A stretch of DNA of 64,000 bases from positions 6,013,501 to 6,077,500 of the forward strand of contig NC_064035.1 of the NCBI RefSeq assembly GCF_932526225.1. Reading direction: 5' to 3'. Under the pieces are notes generated by a model. The model was not told the DNA's origin. It saw only the letters and a program-made list of their open reading frames with translations, and did no database searches. Position 1 is the stretch's first letter; every line of letters begins with the position of its first letter. The position numbers were made by a program, and so were the translations under genes. This document shows positions 40,108 through 53,000 of this stretch, piece after piece. The DNA comes from Nematostella vectensis (Eukaryota; Cnidaria; Anthozoa; Actiniaria; Edwardsiidae).

Positions 40108-40141
40108 TAAATCATTTTTCTGTTGAACTTGGGGAACCGCA
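40108..40141 (+). repeat. 34-bp exact copy of part of the matrix-protein last exon
   Basis: Identical to 35598-35631 (codons for RFPKFNRKMI on the - strand), 4510 bp away and upstream of the gene's own start. Flanks differ. Confidence 0.85.
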
Positions 40142-40194
40142 GCGTGGGAATACTTTGCTTTACGTCATCATGTCCCATGCTTCAGCAATTCCAT

Positions 40195-40525
40195 GCATCA
40201 TTCCAGTGGCACATACCATACGCATGCGCGATTATTCCAGTGGCACATACCATACGCATGCGCGATTATTCCAGTGGCACGCATCATACGCATGCGCGAT
40301 TCCAGCGGCCCATACCATACGCATGCGCGATTCCAGTGGCACGCATCATACGCATGCGCGATTATTCCAGTGGCACATACCATACACATGCGCGATTTCA
40401 GTGGCACGCATTATACGCATGCGTCATTCCAAGGACACGCATCGTACGCATGCGCGATTCCAGTGGCCCATACCATACGCATGCGTCATTCCAGTGACAC
40501 ATACCATACACAAGCGTCATACTAG
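40195..40525. promoter_or_regulatory. 31/34-bp array of NRF1-like palindromes upstream of the matrix-protein gene
   Basis: About 10 units, TTCCAGTGGCACATACCATA followed by CGCATGCGCGA. The core ACGCATGCGCG is one base from the NRF1 consensus YGCGCAYGCGCR. It lies about 470-800 bp upstream of the - strand start at 39724. Regulatory function is inferred. Confidence 0.5.
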
Positions 40526-42114
40526 TGAAAAACCACGTCAAGCTAAAGTCAAGATGATTCCCAGATTTTTCATAGGGGACCATGAATAGTGAAAATGCCT
40601 CTGATTTAGGAAAGGAAAATGAGAAGATTTTGAAGGCTGATTTAGACAGCACTGTTTAGCGTAAGCCGTTTGCGTGTAAAGTCGCAAAAACCTATAACTG
40701 TCTTTATAAACCATAATATAGATACTTCCTGTATATAACAATTGGTTATCGATGGAGTTTATTATCCAAACAACAGGAACAAATTGAAATAAACTTCTAT
40801 ACAGTGATGGAGCATGCAAATCCCCAAAACGATATACATACATTTTTTTACGTTGGAAATTATCCCTTTTTTACAAAAATATCTTCTCAAAACAAAAATA
40901 TATAAATGTTTCTTTTCTCACAGGCGTCCTAGGGCGGACCATTTGACTTTTGGAGGGGATTTTGAAAAGCAAAAAACTGATTGAAAAAATCCCTGCACCA
41001 TTAAACATGATTTTACATGCAAAAAAATAAGAAGTATGCCTAAAAGAATTACCGCATTTTGATCATAAGAGGAAAAAAAATCCTCCTAACTTGAATACAT
41101 CCCCCTAACCCCTTGGGCTGCCTTTTTTGTTTTTTTTTTCATGTCTGTTTATTCCAAAATCACTATGACGGTAAAAAGCTAGATCTGTCCCTGTGTTGGA
41201 CTCTGAAATAAAGAAGAACTTGACTGGATCATCAACTCGGAGGGAGGGCAACTTCGCAGTGTTCATTTTCCAGATTTAAAGCCTTTTTTCTTATTGAGCT
41301 CGTAGGGGGGAGCCGGGGGGGGGGGGGGGTTCTGAAAGGGGGACACCGAAAAAAAATTTACAATGAAAGGGGGTACTCCGAAATTTAAAGGTGTCTTGAG
41401 TAAAAACCTTCCCTCCCTCTCGGTGTATTTAATGAACACTCCCTTACTGATAGAGAAATCACTTTTTTTAATGACAAAATTGTCCCCCCTCCCCCCCTGA
41501 GGCTCAGATTTTTGGCACCCCCTGAAAAAGTTATTTACTTGACCTAAGGAACATGTGCCAAATTTAGTGCTTCTACTAAAAAGTGCACAAAAACAGCAAT
41601 TTTTTGCGCTAAGCCGCCCTGCTATCCTCTAAATCTGAGTTCAGAGAATCGCAACCTTCCCCCCAAACATAGCAGCCGCCCCCCCCTCGTTAAATAATTA
41701 CTCTTCCCCAAATAAGATAACCCAACTGCTTATCATCATAATTTTGATTTATTTATGAATAAGGCTCTTACATAGTAATTGGATCGATTTGACAGGCGAT
41801 TTTTACGTAATAAGTAATTGTAATTGTAATAAGTAATTACGTTATAAGTAATTGTGTAGCAATACAGCCAGGAACACGTTTTAATCATTCAAAAACACAC
41901 ACAGAGCTGTACTAGGCTCGAAATATTTATTGGGGGCACGATACAGAAACATTACTAAAATATTTGGGTTATGTGCCCGTCGGTCATTTGGGGGGATTAA
42001 GCTATGATACATCAAGTGTTTTTAATTCCTTAATTCCTTTTTAATACCTCGCAAAGCCTCGGTAGATACGCCAAAGCCGCAGTTTGATATTTTCCGGCAT
42101 GACCTCACTCTCGG
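40526..42114. other. Intergenic, no gene seen
   Basis: AT-rich with a poly(G) tract near 41317-41330 and scattered poly(C). Nothing else I can support. Confidence 0.5.
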
Positions 42115-43205
42115 TTAGTAAGTAGTTATTATTGTTGTACGATGTTGCACTGTTGTATGATGTAGCACTGTTGCATGATGTTGCACTATTCCATGATGTT
42201 GCACTGTTGTACGATGTTGACTATTGCATGATGTTGCACTGTTGCATGTTGCATGATGCTGCACTGTTGCATGATGTTGCATGATATTGCACTGTTGCAT
42301 GATATTGCATGATGTTGCACTGTTGCATGATGTTGCATTGTTGTACGATGTTGACTATTGCATGATGTTGCACTGTTGCATGATATTGCATGATGTTGCA
42401 CTGTTGCATGATGTTGCACTGTTGCATGATATTGCATGATGTTGCACTGTTGCATGATGTTGCATTGTTGCATGATGTTGCATTGTTGTACGATGTTGCA
42501 TCGTTGCATGATGTTGCATTGTTGTACAATGTTGCATCGTTGCATGATGTTGCATTGTTGTACGATGTTGCATCGTTGCATGATGTTGCATTGTTGTACG
42601 ATGTTGCATCGTTGCATGATGTTGCATTGTTGTACGATGTTGCACTGTTGTATGGTGTTGCATTGTTGTACGATGTTGCATCGTTGCATGATGTTGCATT
42701 GTTGTACAATGTTGCATCGTTGCATGATGTTGCATTGTTGTACGATGTTGCATCGTTGCATGATGTTGCATCGTTGCATGATGTTGCATTGTTGTACGAT
42801 GTTGCATCGTTGCATGATGTTGCATTGTTGTACAATGTTGCATCGTTGCATGATGTTGCATTGTTGTACGATGTTGCATCGTTGCATGACGTTGCAATGT
42901 TGTACGATGTTGCATCGTTGCATGATGTTGCATTGTTGTACAATGTTGCATCGTTGCATGATGTTGCATTGTTGTACGATGTTGCATCGTTGCATGATGT
43001 TGCATTGTTGTACGATGTTGCATCGTTGCATGATGTTGCATTGTTGTACGATGTTGCATCGTTGCATGATGTTGCATTGTTGTACGATGTTGCATCGTTG
43101 CATGATGTTGCATTGTTGTACGATGTTGCACTGTTGTACGATGTTGCACCGTTGCATGATGTTGCATTGTTGTACGATGTTGCATTGTTGTATGGTGTTG
43201 CACAA
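42115..43205. repeat. 18-bp satellite with 36-bp higher-order unit
   Basis: Base unit GATGTTGCAYYGTTGYAY. From about 42470 two forms alternate strictly (CGTTGCAT and TGTTGTAC), giving a 36-bp period. The 5' part is more irregular. It begins about 220 bp downstream of the MIPOL1 stop. All frames on both strands are open for long runs. Confidence 0.94.
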
Positions 43206-43425
43206 GCAAGGCTTTGCTAGCCATGTTGGTCGTTGGAGCTGTTTTAAGCGCGACACCAATCAACAGCTGACGCAAAAGTTTGGCAAAAACTGTTTGTTGA
43301 TGTCCGACGTACGATATTCCAGCCCTCGCAGCCATACTAACCATACTAAATTTTTTACTACATTTCTACACTACTTGGTTCCAAAACAAGCGGACTGAAT
43401 TGCGCCAAAAATATATTATACTACT

Positions 43426-46400
43426 TCAATTAACTGTCTCCACACTTATAGTGCCAGTATTGTTCCGTTTTCGGAGCACAGAAACCAGTCTTTCCAGTCT
43501 GGGGAAAAAAGGAATTGAAAGGAAACCATTAGATAGTTGAAGAGCCTTGGAAGCGAAGTGTAAAATAAATTTGTCAAATGCGTTGATTGAGCAAAGGGTT
43601 TTCTCTGGGATCGACACGTCTCCTTCCACAAAATAGCAACAATAATATGAGCCTACATTTGTTCCGTGGTCGGGCGTAAGACATATACTGAGGGTCCCGA
43701 GGGTACATTTAAATCTTTATCTTTTCATTTAGCCCAATCAATAAATGAAGCAATGCATGCCATTATATTTTTTTTGCATGGATAGCCGATTGGCCATTAG
43801 GTTGGGGATAGGAAAATGTGGGTTCTAAATAAACAGTTTTGGACTCACTTGTCAGCACGCTCTTTCTCCAGGTGGTAATTCTTGGAAAGGTCTTGCACTT
43901 GATTTGCAAGGGTGTTTCTTTCCGTGGAGACTGATCGCAGCTTAGCGGCAAGATCATCATACGAGCGCTGAGCGACCACAAGTTCGCCCTCGCGTGCTCG
44001 TAACCGACTCTCAAAGCTGTCCATAGTGGTATTGAATTGGTCTCTCAGAGAATTCTCTTGTGAAAGTGACCGGTGTAGACTGTTGATAAAACAGCAATCT
44101 GTCAAATTTTCTGACAGAATAAGAACCGTGCAAACAATTTATCTGCTCAAAAAAGTCTTATGAATAAATACAAAAAGCCCAAATAGTCGTGTTCGTGAAC
44201 CAGAAGAATGAATACAATACACCAAAAACTGGCTTTTGACAGAGGCACACCCTGAAGAAGTCTTATTAAGGATGAAAATTTGGCAGAGTCGAATTCCAGT
44301 TTTTGGTGTATTGGCCAAAAACAGTTGATATGCTGATCAAGCAATCTGTGCCAGTATATATATGGCCAAAACAGTTGATATGCTGATCAAGCAATCTGTG
44401 CCAGTATATATATGGCCAAAACAGTTGATATGCTGATCAAGCAATCTGTGCCAGTATATATATGGCCAAAACAGTCGATATGCTGACCAAGCAATTTGTG
44501 CCAGTATATATGACTAAAACAGTCGATATGCTGACCAAGCAATCTGTGCCAGTATATCTGGCCAAAACAGTCAATATGCTGATCAAGCAATCTGTGCCAG
44601 TATATATATGGCCAAAACAGTTGATATTCTGACCAAGCAATCTGTGCCAGTATATATGGCCAAAACAGTCGATATTCTGACCAAGCAATGTGTGCCAGTA
44701 TACCTGGCAAAAACAGTTGATATGCTGACCAAACAATGTGTGCCAGTATATGGCCAAAACAGTCGATATTCTGACCAAGCAATCTGTGCCAGTATATCTG
44801 GCCAAAACAACTGAAATGCTGACCAAATGGTAACGTTGTTTGCACACCATTTTGGGAAGAGCTGTGAAGTAGTTAGCCAGCAATGTTGTTAAAAACGTTT
44901 TTAATAGGATCTGGTACTGTCAGTATGATCTGATAAGATCTGGCAAGAAATAATACCTGTAGTAAACACGGATAGTTTCAAGTTCTTCTTCAAGCCGTTT
45001 GGTCTTTCTTAGTAACGCATCTCTCTCATGTTGGGCGGACAGCAGCTGAGCCTGTAATAGAGATTAAAGAGCCATCGTCAGCCACACTTTGTAATTGTTT
45101 CAATTCAAAACTGGGAGCCAAATTATTTGCATAAATTTCGAAATAACATCTAAAAAGGTTAAGCGTGTTATTTACCAATTTCTTTTGCAAATATTGAAAT
45201 AACCATTACAAATCAGCTGATGGAAATGCATGCTTTCTTGAACTTGGTATTTTACTAGGATGGCAAAATAGCGGCTGATAGAGGCTCTCTAATGTTAGTT
45301 GTTGGCTTCACCACCTAATGGAGGTGATCACAACGGATACGACAACGGATACAACAAATCGAGGTGCAAAATCGTTTAAAAAAGTTTAAATAAATTTATA
45401 GCACAATTAGAAGAAACTACCAAAAAGCTTCAGAATAACTAGGAGGTTTTTGTAAGCATGGTGGAATTCAGTGGAATTAACACAAAGTTGAACTGGTAAG
45501 CTTTACACAGTGATGAAGTTGTGATGCTTGAAATGTCAGCAAACTACTCAGTTTTCACAGGAAGCGTAAACCAAACCATTTCAACCTAGTGTTAATTTAT
45601 TTGCAAAAATAAATTCAGTAATAAGTAAAAACACTTTAGCACTTTACTAAGATAATGTCCAGCTTACCTGGTTTGTCTTCTGTCTGTGTTTTTCGGAGAG
45701 TTTATATTGGTTCTTTACCATCTCAAGCTCTTTTTGTAGTTTGGAGATTTCACTTTCCAAAATCTTTGTCTGGTAAACATTAAAAAAAATCAACAATTGT
45801 CAAATAACTATCAACCTAGACAATAGGGAGTAGGCCTGGTCCGCTTTTATTTCTAAAGTATGAAGGAATCAAGCAAGGCTTTGGGTGTGCTATTTGCGCA
45901 AGTAGGCTCTATTAGTAAAATCGTGTGACACATTAAAACCTCTACCCTACCCTCCTTTCCTGAAGATGATGCACGTTCTACCATCTCTTGATGAGCAAAT
46001 AATATGCAAAGCTTTTGAGAGAGAGAAAACTCAAGAGCTACTGGCCATCACACCTTTGCAACTGCAGCATCACGCTCCTCAAGCACTACTTTTAGTTCGT
46101 CTGCGGTTTCTCGTCTCGTTTGCTTCTGGCTCGCCCTCAATCTTTCTGCCATTCTGGATCCTTGTTTATCGATTGAGCGTGGACTCTCCAAGGTAGCCAG
46201 TCTCCCAAAAAGTTCCCTCATTGACTGTTAACATAATAAATATTTATCTGTTGAGGTGAGGGTTAGGGTTAACTGCAAGAGGTTCCCTCATTGACTGTTA
46301 ACATAATAAATATTTATCTGTTGAGGTGAGGGTTAGGGTTAACTGCAAGAGGTTCCGTCATTGACTGTAAACATAATAAAGATTTTTCCGTTGAGAGGTG

Positions 46401-49400
46401 AGGGTTAGGGTTTACAGAGGGTTAGGTTTGTTACTGTAGGGTTGGGGCTTAAAGTCTTTTTTTTCAAGGTGCATGTATGTGACTAGTGTAAAATAAACAA
46501 TCTTTTTTAGTAAAACATAATAACTTGTAACATGCAAAACTGATACAAACAAAATATATATTTTTTATATTTGTTGCAGCAATTTTTTTAGTTACATAAT
46601 TAGCAACTATTGTTAAAGCCGCATTGTCACCAATTTACTTCCGGAGGTCCGACGGAAACCTCAACCGTTAAAAGACAAAAGAATCTATTCGAATCCGAAA
46701 TATTTAACAGGCCATCCGCTCTAAATTAGCAGTCACATCCTCAAAGAATCGTCCAATAGACACACTGCTTTCTATATTTTGAAATATTTTTCGTGTTTTC
46801 CGTTAAAAATCATAGGAGATTCTTACGTAATCGACCGGAAGTAAACTGGTGACAATGCGGCTTTAACAAATAATATTGATGAATATTACTTTCTTGTCAG
46901 CCACACCTTTGTTATTGTTTTAAACTGGCATTGGAGAACAAACAATGAAGAAATATCAAAGTAACCACCTGGAATTAACATCTTATGTTTCATTTACAGA
47001 ATTCGTGTGGAAATATCACAACAGCTACCCCAAATCAGCTGGTGGAAATGGATGCTTTCTCACACTTGGAACACACTCTTGGCAGGTGACAGAGTCTCTT
47101 AAGTGAGATAGCATTTGCAGAATATACACCAACCTTGTCGTCATCCTCATCATAAACAGAGTCAACACCAGAATCAAATCTATAAAGGAGTATTAGAAAA
47201 ACTGTATCAGCTTCAAAAAGGTGTCTGATTTAATGACATCTAAATGATTTGTTAGCAAAAAAAAAAAAAAAAGAAGCAATTCAGTACCCTGCTTGGTCTT
47301 TCTCAATTCGACGTATTCTGCTCATCAAGTCATCCTTCTCATCTCCGGCTAAGCGAAGCCTAGCTGCCATTGCAGCATCTCTTTCTTTCTGGGCTTGGTA
47401 GATCTTTTCTACAAGTGCTTTGGGGCAAAAACAATCATCTAGAGCTAGCCGACTATTACAAGCAATTGCAAGTCTGTAATATTTGATCTTACATGAGTGT
47501 TGCTGATAGCAACATTTTTTCAACTTTTCAACTTTTTTCTTTTTTTTTTTAATTTTACTTGTGATTATCCCAAAAGCAAAATGCTTACCTATGGGATTCA
47601 TGTAAACTTGACTCACAATAACAACATTTACACATTGAACACAGAGCAAATAAACGTTGATATGTAGAGACAATAAAAATTAGAATTTAATACAAATTCA
47701 AAACAACATTTCTCACTCAATTTGATCTGATTTAGGGTAAGGCCCTCTGGATCAGTAATAGGGAAAAACCAAGTTGAGAGTGACTACACACCCAGCATAT
47801 GTACCTGCTCCACGAGCTGCTATTTTTTGCTCCACTTGAGAGATGAGGTTATCTCTGCTCATTCTGGATGCCAGAATTTCAGATTCAGCCTCAGCCAATT
47901 TCTCAGTGAGCTGGAGAAGAAGACATTTTTAAATGCACTGATAAGTGTGACACACCAGAGAAAAAACAGTATTTAGGGGTAGCGATGGGTACCTCCAAAT
48001 TCTCACAAAAATTTCGAAAAGTCTCGGAATCTTATTTTTCATAAAAGTTTGGGAGTTTGAGATTTATAAGTGCAATCTCAGGCTGCATGATCTGTTTTAT
48101 GTTGTTACCATGCTACGGGTTTCAGGGTTTCTTTTTTGTAGTGTAGCAAGAATATATTGTAACTCTACTTTTTCTTTTTTTAACTGATGTTTATGACATA
48201 CCTGGAACAAGTTATCCAGACACAAGCTCGGGCTCGGATTCCAAAATTCGACAAAAGTCTTTGGCTCGGATTCTGAAACATGGGTCTTGGATTTACCCAT
48301 CACAACCCCTATTATTTAGAAAGTACTCCTCAGAAAAAAATTATCTGTACTTGCAGAAACTTTAGTATAGAGTGTTTATGATAACATTAAGTCTGAATGG
48401 AGAAAACAGTTGATTTAACTTACAATTATTTCAAGAGGTTGGCAGTTACGTCATTATAACCTGAGAGCCGAACAGTACCTGGTGATTTAATGAGGCCTCC
48501 AAGTCTCCACGATGCAGCACATTGCCATTGTAGTCCAGTGAGGTGTCAAAAGATGAGTATCGTGTTTCTTCAGGTGATCTACTTAGGGCTTTAGCTCTCT
48601 CTTTATACAATTCTGCTGTCTTGTTCGCTAGTTCCCTTTCCATTTGCTCTCGTAGTTTCTTTTCAGACTCAAGAAGTTTATCTCTGGAATATCAGAACAA
48701 CAATTTTGATAAAAAAAAAAAACTCCACAATATATGCATTTTCTAACCAAACTGAATTTAATAAGTTTTTATTTGCAAAATCAAAAACTTACAAACTTAC
48801 AAAGATATTTGCTCTTATGGGGGTGCCCCCCACCCTCACATTTACAAATAGGTGTAAGAGATCATGTGACTTTTTGGGATGGCAAACTCCCGAGCGCTCA
48901 GGCTTTTAGCAACAAAATAGCAGCCTCAAAAAGCAACTTATTTAGCGCTGAGTAAAGCCAAGTTTTTTCTTCCAGAAATGTTTTTTTTTTTTTCATTTAA
49001 ACATGTTATTGTTTGGTTGTTCTATTTGGTAGAGACGGGCCAGTCAATTCTTTGTTTTCTTTTGGTTTAAATTTGCCATCCAAAAGGGGGATCTCTTAGC
49101 GCAAATCCCCTATTGTTTGATTAGGATCTACAAGTAGCAAAGTTTTTTTTGTAGAGGCACCATCTTTTTAGGTTGGTAAAATTGTCAGGAACTGGGGTAT
49201 AAAGGTCTGTGGTATAAGAAAAAATAAAACTAAAAATCTTTTTTTTTTTCAAATTTTACTGTTATGTCTGGAAAATCAAGGAACAAGAAAATTGTGTGGA
49301 TATAAGTTCCAAGTGTAAAATTAACCACACGCCTTTTAAATTAATTTGAGCTAGCTTTGACACTAAAAAAGCAAATAACAATTAAGTGACCGTCAAGTAT

Positions 49401-50011
49401 AAACGAGAAGGTTGCTGGTCGCTAGAAGAGTTTAAAATCAGCACAGTGTATTGTAAGGATCATTTTGCGCACATAGGAATTATACGGGTCATCTAACTAA
49501 CATAGAAAACACAAGCAGATAATGCTATTAGCTTACTAGTAAGTTATTCACAAACACGGTTAAATAATTTTGTTGTCTTGAAAACAAAAATCACATGGAA
49601 AAATGTCAACATTGAAATTATCAGAGCTAGTGGTCTAGATTACTAAACATGATGGTTTACTTTTAGCAATCAAAGTTGCTTTAAAAGAGTAGCTTGGTAT
49701 TCAGTTGATCTCTGCTATTGTTTTCCCGTTAATTCAAGGCCTTATTCGATTGAAAGCAAACTGCTGCACGCCACTAACCTCTCTTCAACATCGAGACGAA
49801 GATTTGCCATTTTACGTCTCGCTCCCTGCATAACACTCCGCACATTTTGCTTCATCTCTTCTACTTCGTCCATATCGTCATCATAGCCGTTCATAGCACG
49901 GCGGCGAGGAGATGCAGAGCTTTTTTCCCGATCAAAGTAATCGAGATCTTCGCGAATCGACTCCATTCCTTCGTCATGGACGCCAAACACCGTAGCGATT
50001 GAAAACCGCAT
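43426..50011 (-). CDS. MIPOL1: Mirror-image polydactyly 1 protein, complete
   Basis: Ten exons 5'->3': 50011-49779, 48683-48479, 47910-47805, 47417-47288, 47179-47134, 46224-46054, 45769-45668, 45051-44957, 44079-43849, 43498-43426; phases agree, 463 residues (human 442). The N-terminus is acidic (DDDMDEVEEMKQNV), the rest almost all heptad coiled coil. Orthology is supported by ALVEKIYQAQKERDAAM, ELKVVLEERDAAVAK, IRVYYSLHRSLSQEN, LRDQFNTTMDSFE and the end LERLVSVLRKRNNTGT. The human gene is named from a limb malformation; molecular role not established. An internal ATG (MESIREDLDYF) could also start it. Exon 6 has a triplicated acceptor. Confidence 0.92.
44315..44825. repeat. 50-bp minisatellite, about 10 copies
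   Basis: GGCCAAAACAGTTGATATGC, TGATCAAGCAATCTGTGCCA, GTATATATAT, with TGACCAAG variants towards the right. It lies in the MIPOL1 intron between exons 8 and 9. Confidence 0.94.
46205..46420 (-). repeat. 70-bp triplication of the MIPOL1 exon 6 acceptor
   Basis: On the - strand TTAACAG|TCAATGAGGGAAC recurs with acceptors at 46225, 46295 and 46365. The last copy in transcript order (46225) is the true one. The unit also contains the telomere-like GAGGGTTAGGGTTAAC. Use of the 46295 acceptor would read into a TAA after 16 codons. Confidence 0.88.
46613..46866 (-). mobile_element. TTAA-type MITE, copy B
   Basis: TTAAAGCCGCATTGTCACC and GGTGACAATGCGGCTTTAA are perfect inverses including the TTAA on both sides. 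254 bp, homologous along its length to copy A. MIPOL1 intron 5. No transposase frame. Confidence 0.85.
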
Positions 50012-53000
50012 AAATTACAGCTCATGAATAATTTTGTTATTAATTATTTATGAGCAGATATTTACTTGGGGAGGTGGGTTGGGGGTGGTGGGGGGGGTGG
50101 GGGGGGGGGGGGGTGGTCGACGTAAATTTAGGAGGGCTAAAAAAATTGAATAAAAGCTATAATAATGAGCGCTGGGATTTTTTTTTTAACTTGAAAAGGG
50201 AGGTAAACTTGAAAAGGGATGGTAGACGTAGTAATTTAGGAGGGCCATGTTTCCTCTAGGTAGTCTAGGTATTCTTAGCTCTTTTACGACAAAGGTTCAG
50301 ATGCTATAAACCTTGTCTCTACATAAAGAATGACATTGGTCTCACCGAGGTACCCCGAAACTCGAGAAAACAATTTCATAGCGCCTTTTCACTATGGTAC
50401 AATGTAGTTTGTGTAATATAATAAAGAGAATGTCCCCGTGGCCCTCCCAGCTCCCGAGTGCTATTTTTCTATGTATTCTTAAACGGGCCATTTTGCCGTG
50501 AAGGGTCTATCGTCGATAGTGCAGCCGATACTTTTCTGAGCATTCCCCATTTCCCAAGAAAACAGGCGCGGATCCAGGAAAAATTCTGACCTGTTCATGA
50601 ATAAAAAGTGCTGATCACTGTCGCCTCAATTAACAGAATGAAGATACGCAGCTGACGCTTAACGTACTATACTTGTTTACTCTAGACATACTTAACGTAC
50701 TATACTGGCTAACTCTAGACATTTGACCTGTTTACACAAACAGGTGTAGATTGGTCTGAATCAGCGCCTGGGAAAGGCAAAACCGAGTCAAATCGCGCGT
50801 TCCTTTTTTGTGTAGACTAAAAAACATTCCATACATTCGGGAACCCCGGGGCATACAAAAGGAAACAACGGGGAAAAGAATCAACAGGGAATGTTCATAG
50901 CATGTTACTTTCTCAACCAACCAAAATAGACTCTGTTGTAATAAATAAAGACATGAGATTTGCGCACTTCCTGTCTATATTTTCAACGATGTGGTCGTAC
51001 AAGCTTGGCTTCCTGCAAGCAATAATTTAGAATTGCTAGCTTACACACGCATTTATCTATCAAATCACTAGCTAAATTATCACAGCAACGGTTGATGGGC
51101 AATTTTGGGGAACTTGGTCCCCAGATAAAAATTTGTTCTACAGCTCATGACAGAAAGAAGGTCAAGTGAGCGATAATAGGAGGGAAATTAAGAAAAGAAT
51201 ACGATCCGCCAATGAGGGAGTGCGTTACGGGGATTTTATCACGTCCTTTGTGTCTTGGCCAATCACAATGAATGTTATATCTGGAACTTCGAAGCACTCC
51301 CGCACGGTTTTCCTTAGCGCAAGAGTAGCTTTCTGTGTCTGTCACACTCGCTAAACTCGTGGAGCGTCTGTAAATATCGACGAATAACCTTAGCACACTA
51401 TATTTACGCATTGCAGTGGAACTATAGTGTTTTTATGGGAGACAACATATTGAAAAGTAAGAGCTTGGGTGAAGCTGATGCAGAACTGGTAACAAGAGCG
51501 CGAAGCGCGTCCTTCGCTCTGTCACGATTAGTGTTATGAATCTCCATAAAAAAGGGACGAACGCTAAAAATTCTTCCTGCTCCTGACTTCAGTAATACGA
51601 CAGAAAATCTACCAAGCCACTCATAAGGACCTATCGAGACGCAGATATTATATAATTTCGTGATTCTTAGTCACAGTATTCGTCAAAATAACGACAGGCC
51701 TTCTTCGGTTCAGTAGGACACAAACCGCCAGGGTTGACATACGTTCGGTCGTTTGCTCATAGCCCGATAGCATCAGGCATATCGCATCTTCGTGGAATTT
51801 CTCCTTGTTGAGTAAGCCAAGTTTTATTTACACACATCCATGTAAAATGTTGGACTGTCGTATATACCCGTTCTCAAGCAATTTATTTCCATCGACGTTT
51901 GCAAATCCCAGCTCGTATCATCGTTCAAAATACTAGAGCCCAACGATAACAGACTACTTCTCGCCTTTACAGGTAAGCTAAATTATCTTCGTAGAATGAT
52001 TACACTTCCCTTGAACAGAGCCTGTCATGCAGGTGGAGCATTGAAGATGCATTTATTATGCTTGAATATTTTTACTTTATTCTCATATACTAAACCAATT
52101 TAGAACATTCCATTTTTTCACTGTTCTCTCTACTCAAACTAGAATCGAGAGAACAGCGCCGATAGCGATAGTAGTACATTTTAATTCATGCCTTGTGTTT
52201 GATTACATTGTGATATCTTTTCGTTATTTTGCGTATGGGGAATAGTGAGGAACTTTTATCCATTTGAAGACAAATGTTTTCCACAGAATATTCACAGGTG
52301 TTTCTTAATTTCGAGCATATAGACGCTAACAGATTCGGATCCTCTATTTTCTCCGTGATGAAAATTGCTTTTATTCGCAGCGTTTATGGAAAACGAGTCA
52401 CAGTGCTAATACCTTTACTAGTTATTGACAGCCGTCATAAGCGAAACATCAAAGACTGACTTATTATTGAATTCTGAGCACTGTATTGTATACAAGCGTT
52501 TGATTGAATGTTTAATTTACTCTGGATTTAATTCATGTCGTCATCAATATATCTTTTTGATCAAAGTATTTTCAGTAATTACGTCTGGACCATGTAAAGA
52601 GCAAAGCGTTTAGGCTTACAGCCTCTCTCATAAGCACTTCACTCTACTTCAACTTTTTATTATGGGGTTTGTTTTCGTTTCACCGGAAGCGGCTCGAGGG
52701 GCATTTGATACCGCATGTTGTAAAGGCTAAACCGCTACAAGCTTCGGCTCGTGTTGCTATTGCTTTGTCTCAAATTACTTCAACAGTCGTTTATTTGTGT
52801 TATGATTTACAAGGATTATTAGCAGTATTGTCAGAAAATCATCAATACTCTTTTCTAGTATTTTGTGTATAGCGGTATAGATATGCTAACTTTCGCATTT
52901 TGAATGTCTTCTTATAAATGTCATCGAAAGAAGTCTCTTATCGACTTCTTAATGTCTTCATCACCTCTTCAGCTCCCCCGATGTTGATGGGTTATCTATC

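Noticed and set aside
42186-43398. Long frames of Cys-Asn-Ile or His-Thr-Thr repeats on both strands
   Set aside because: Translations of the 18-bp satellite.
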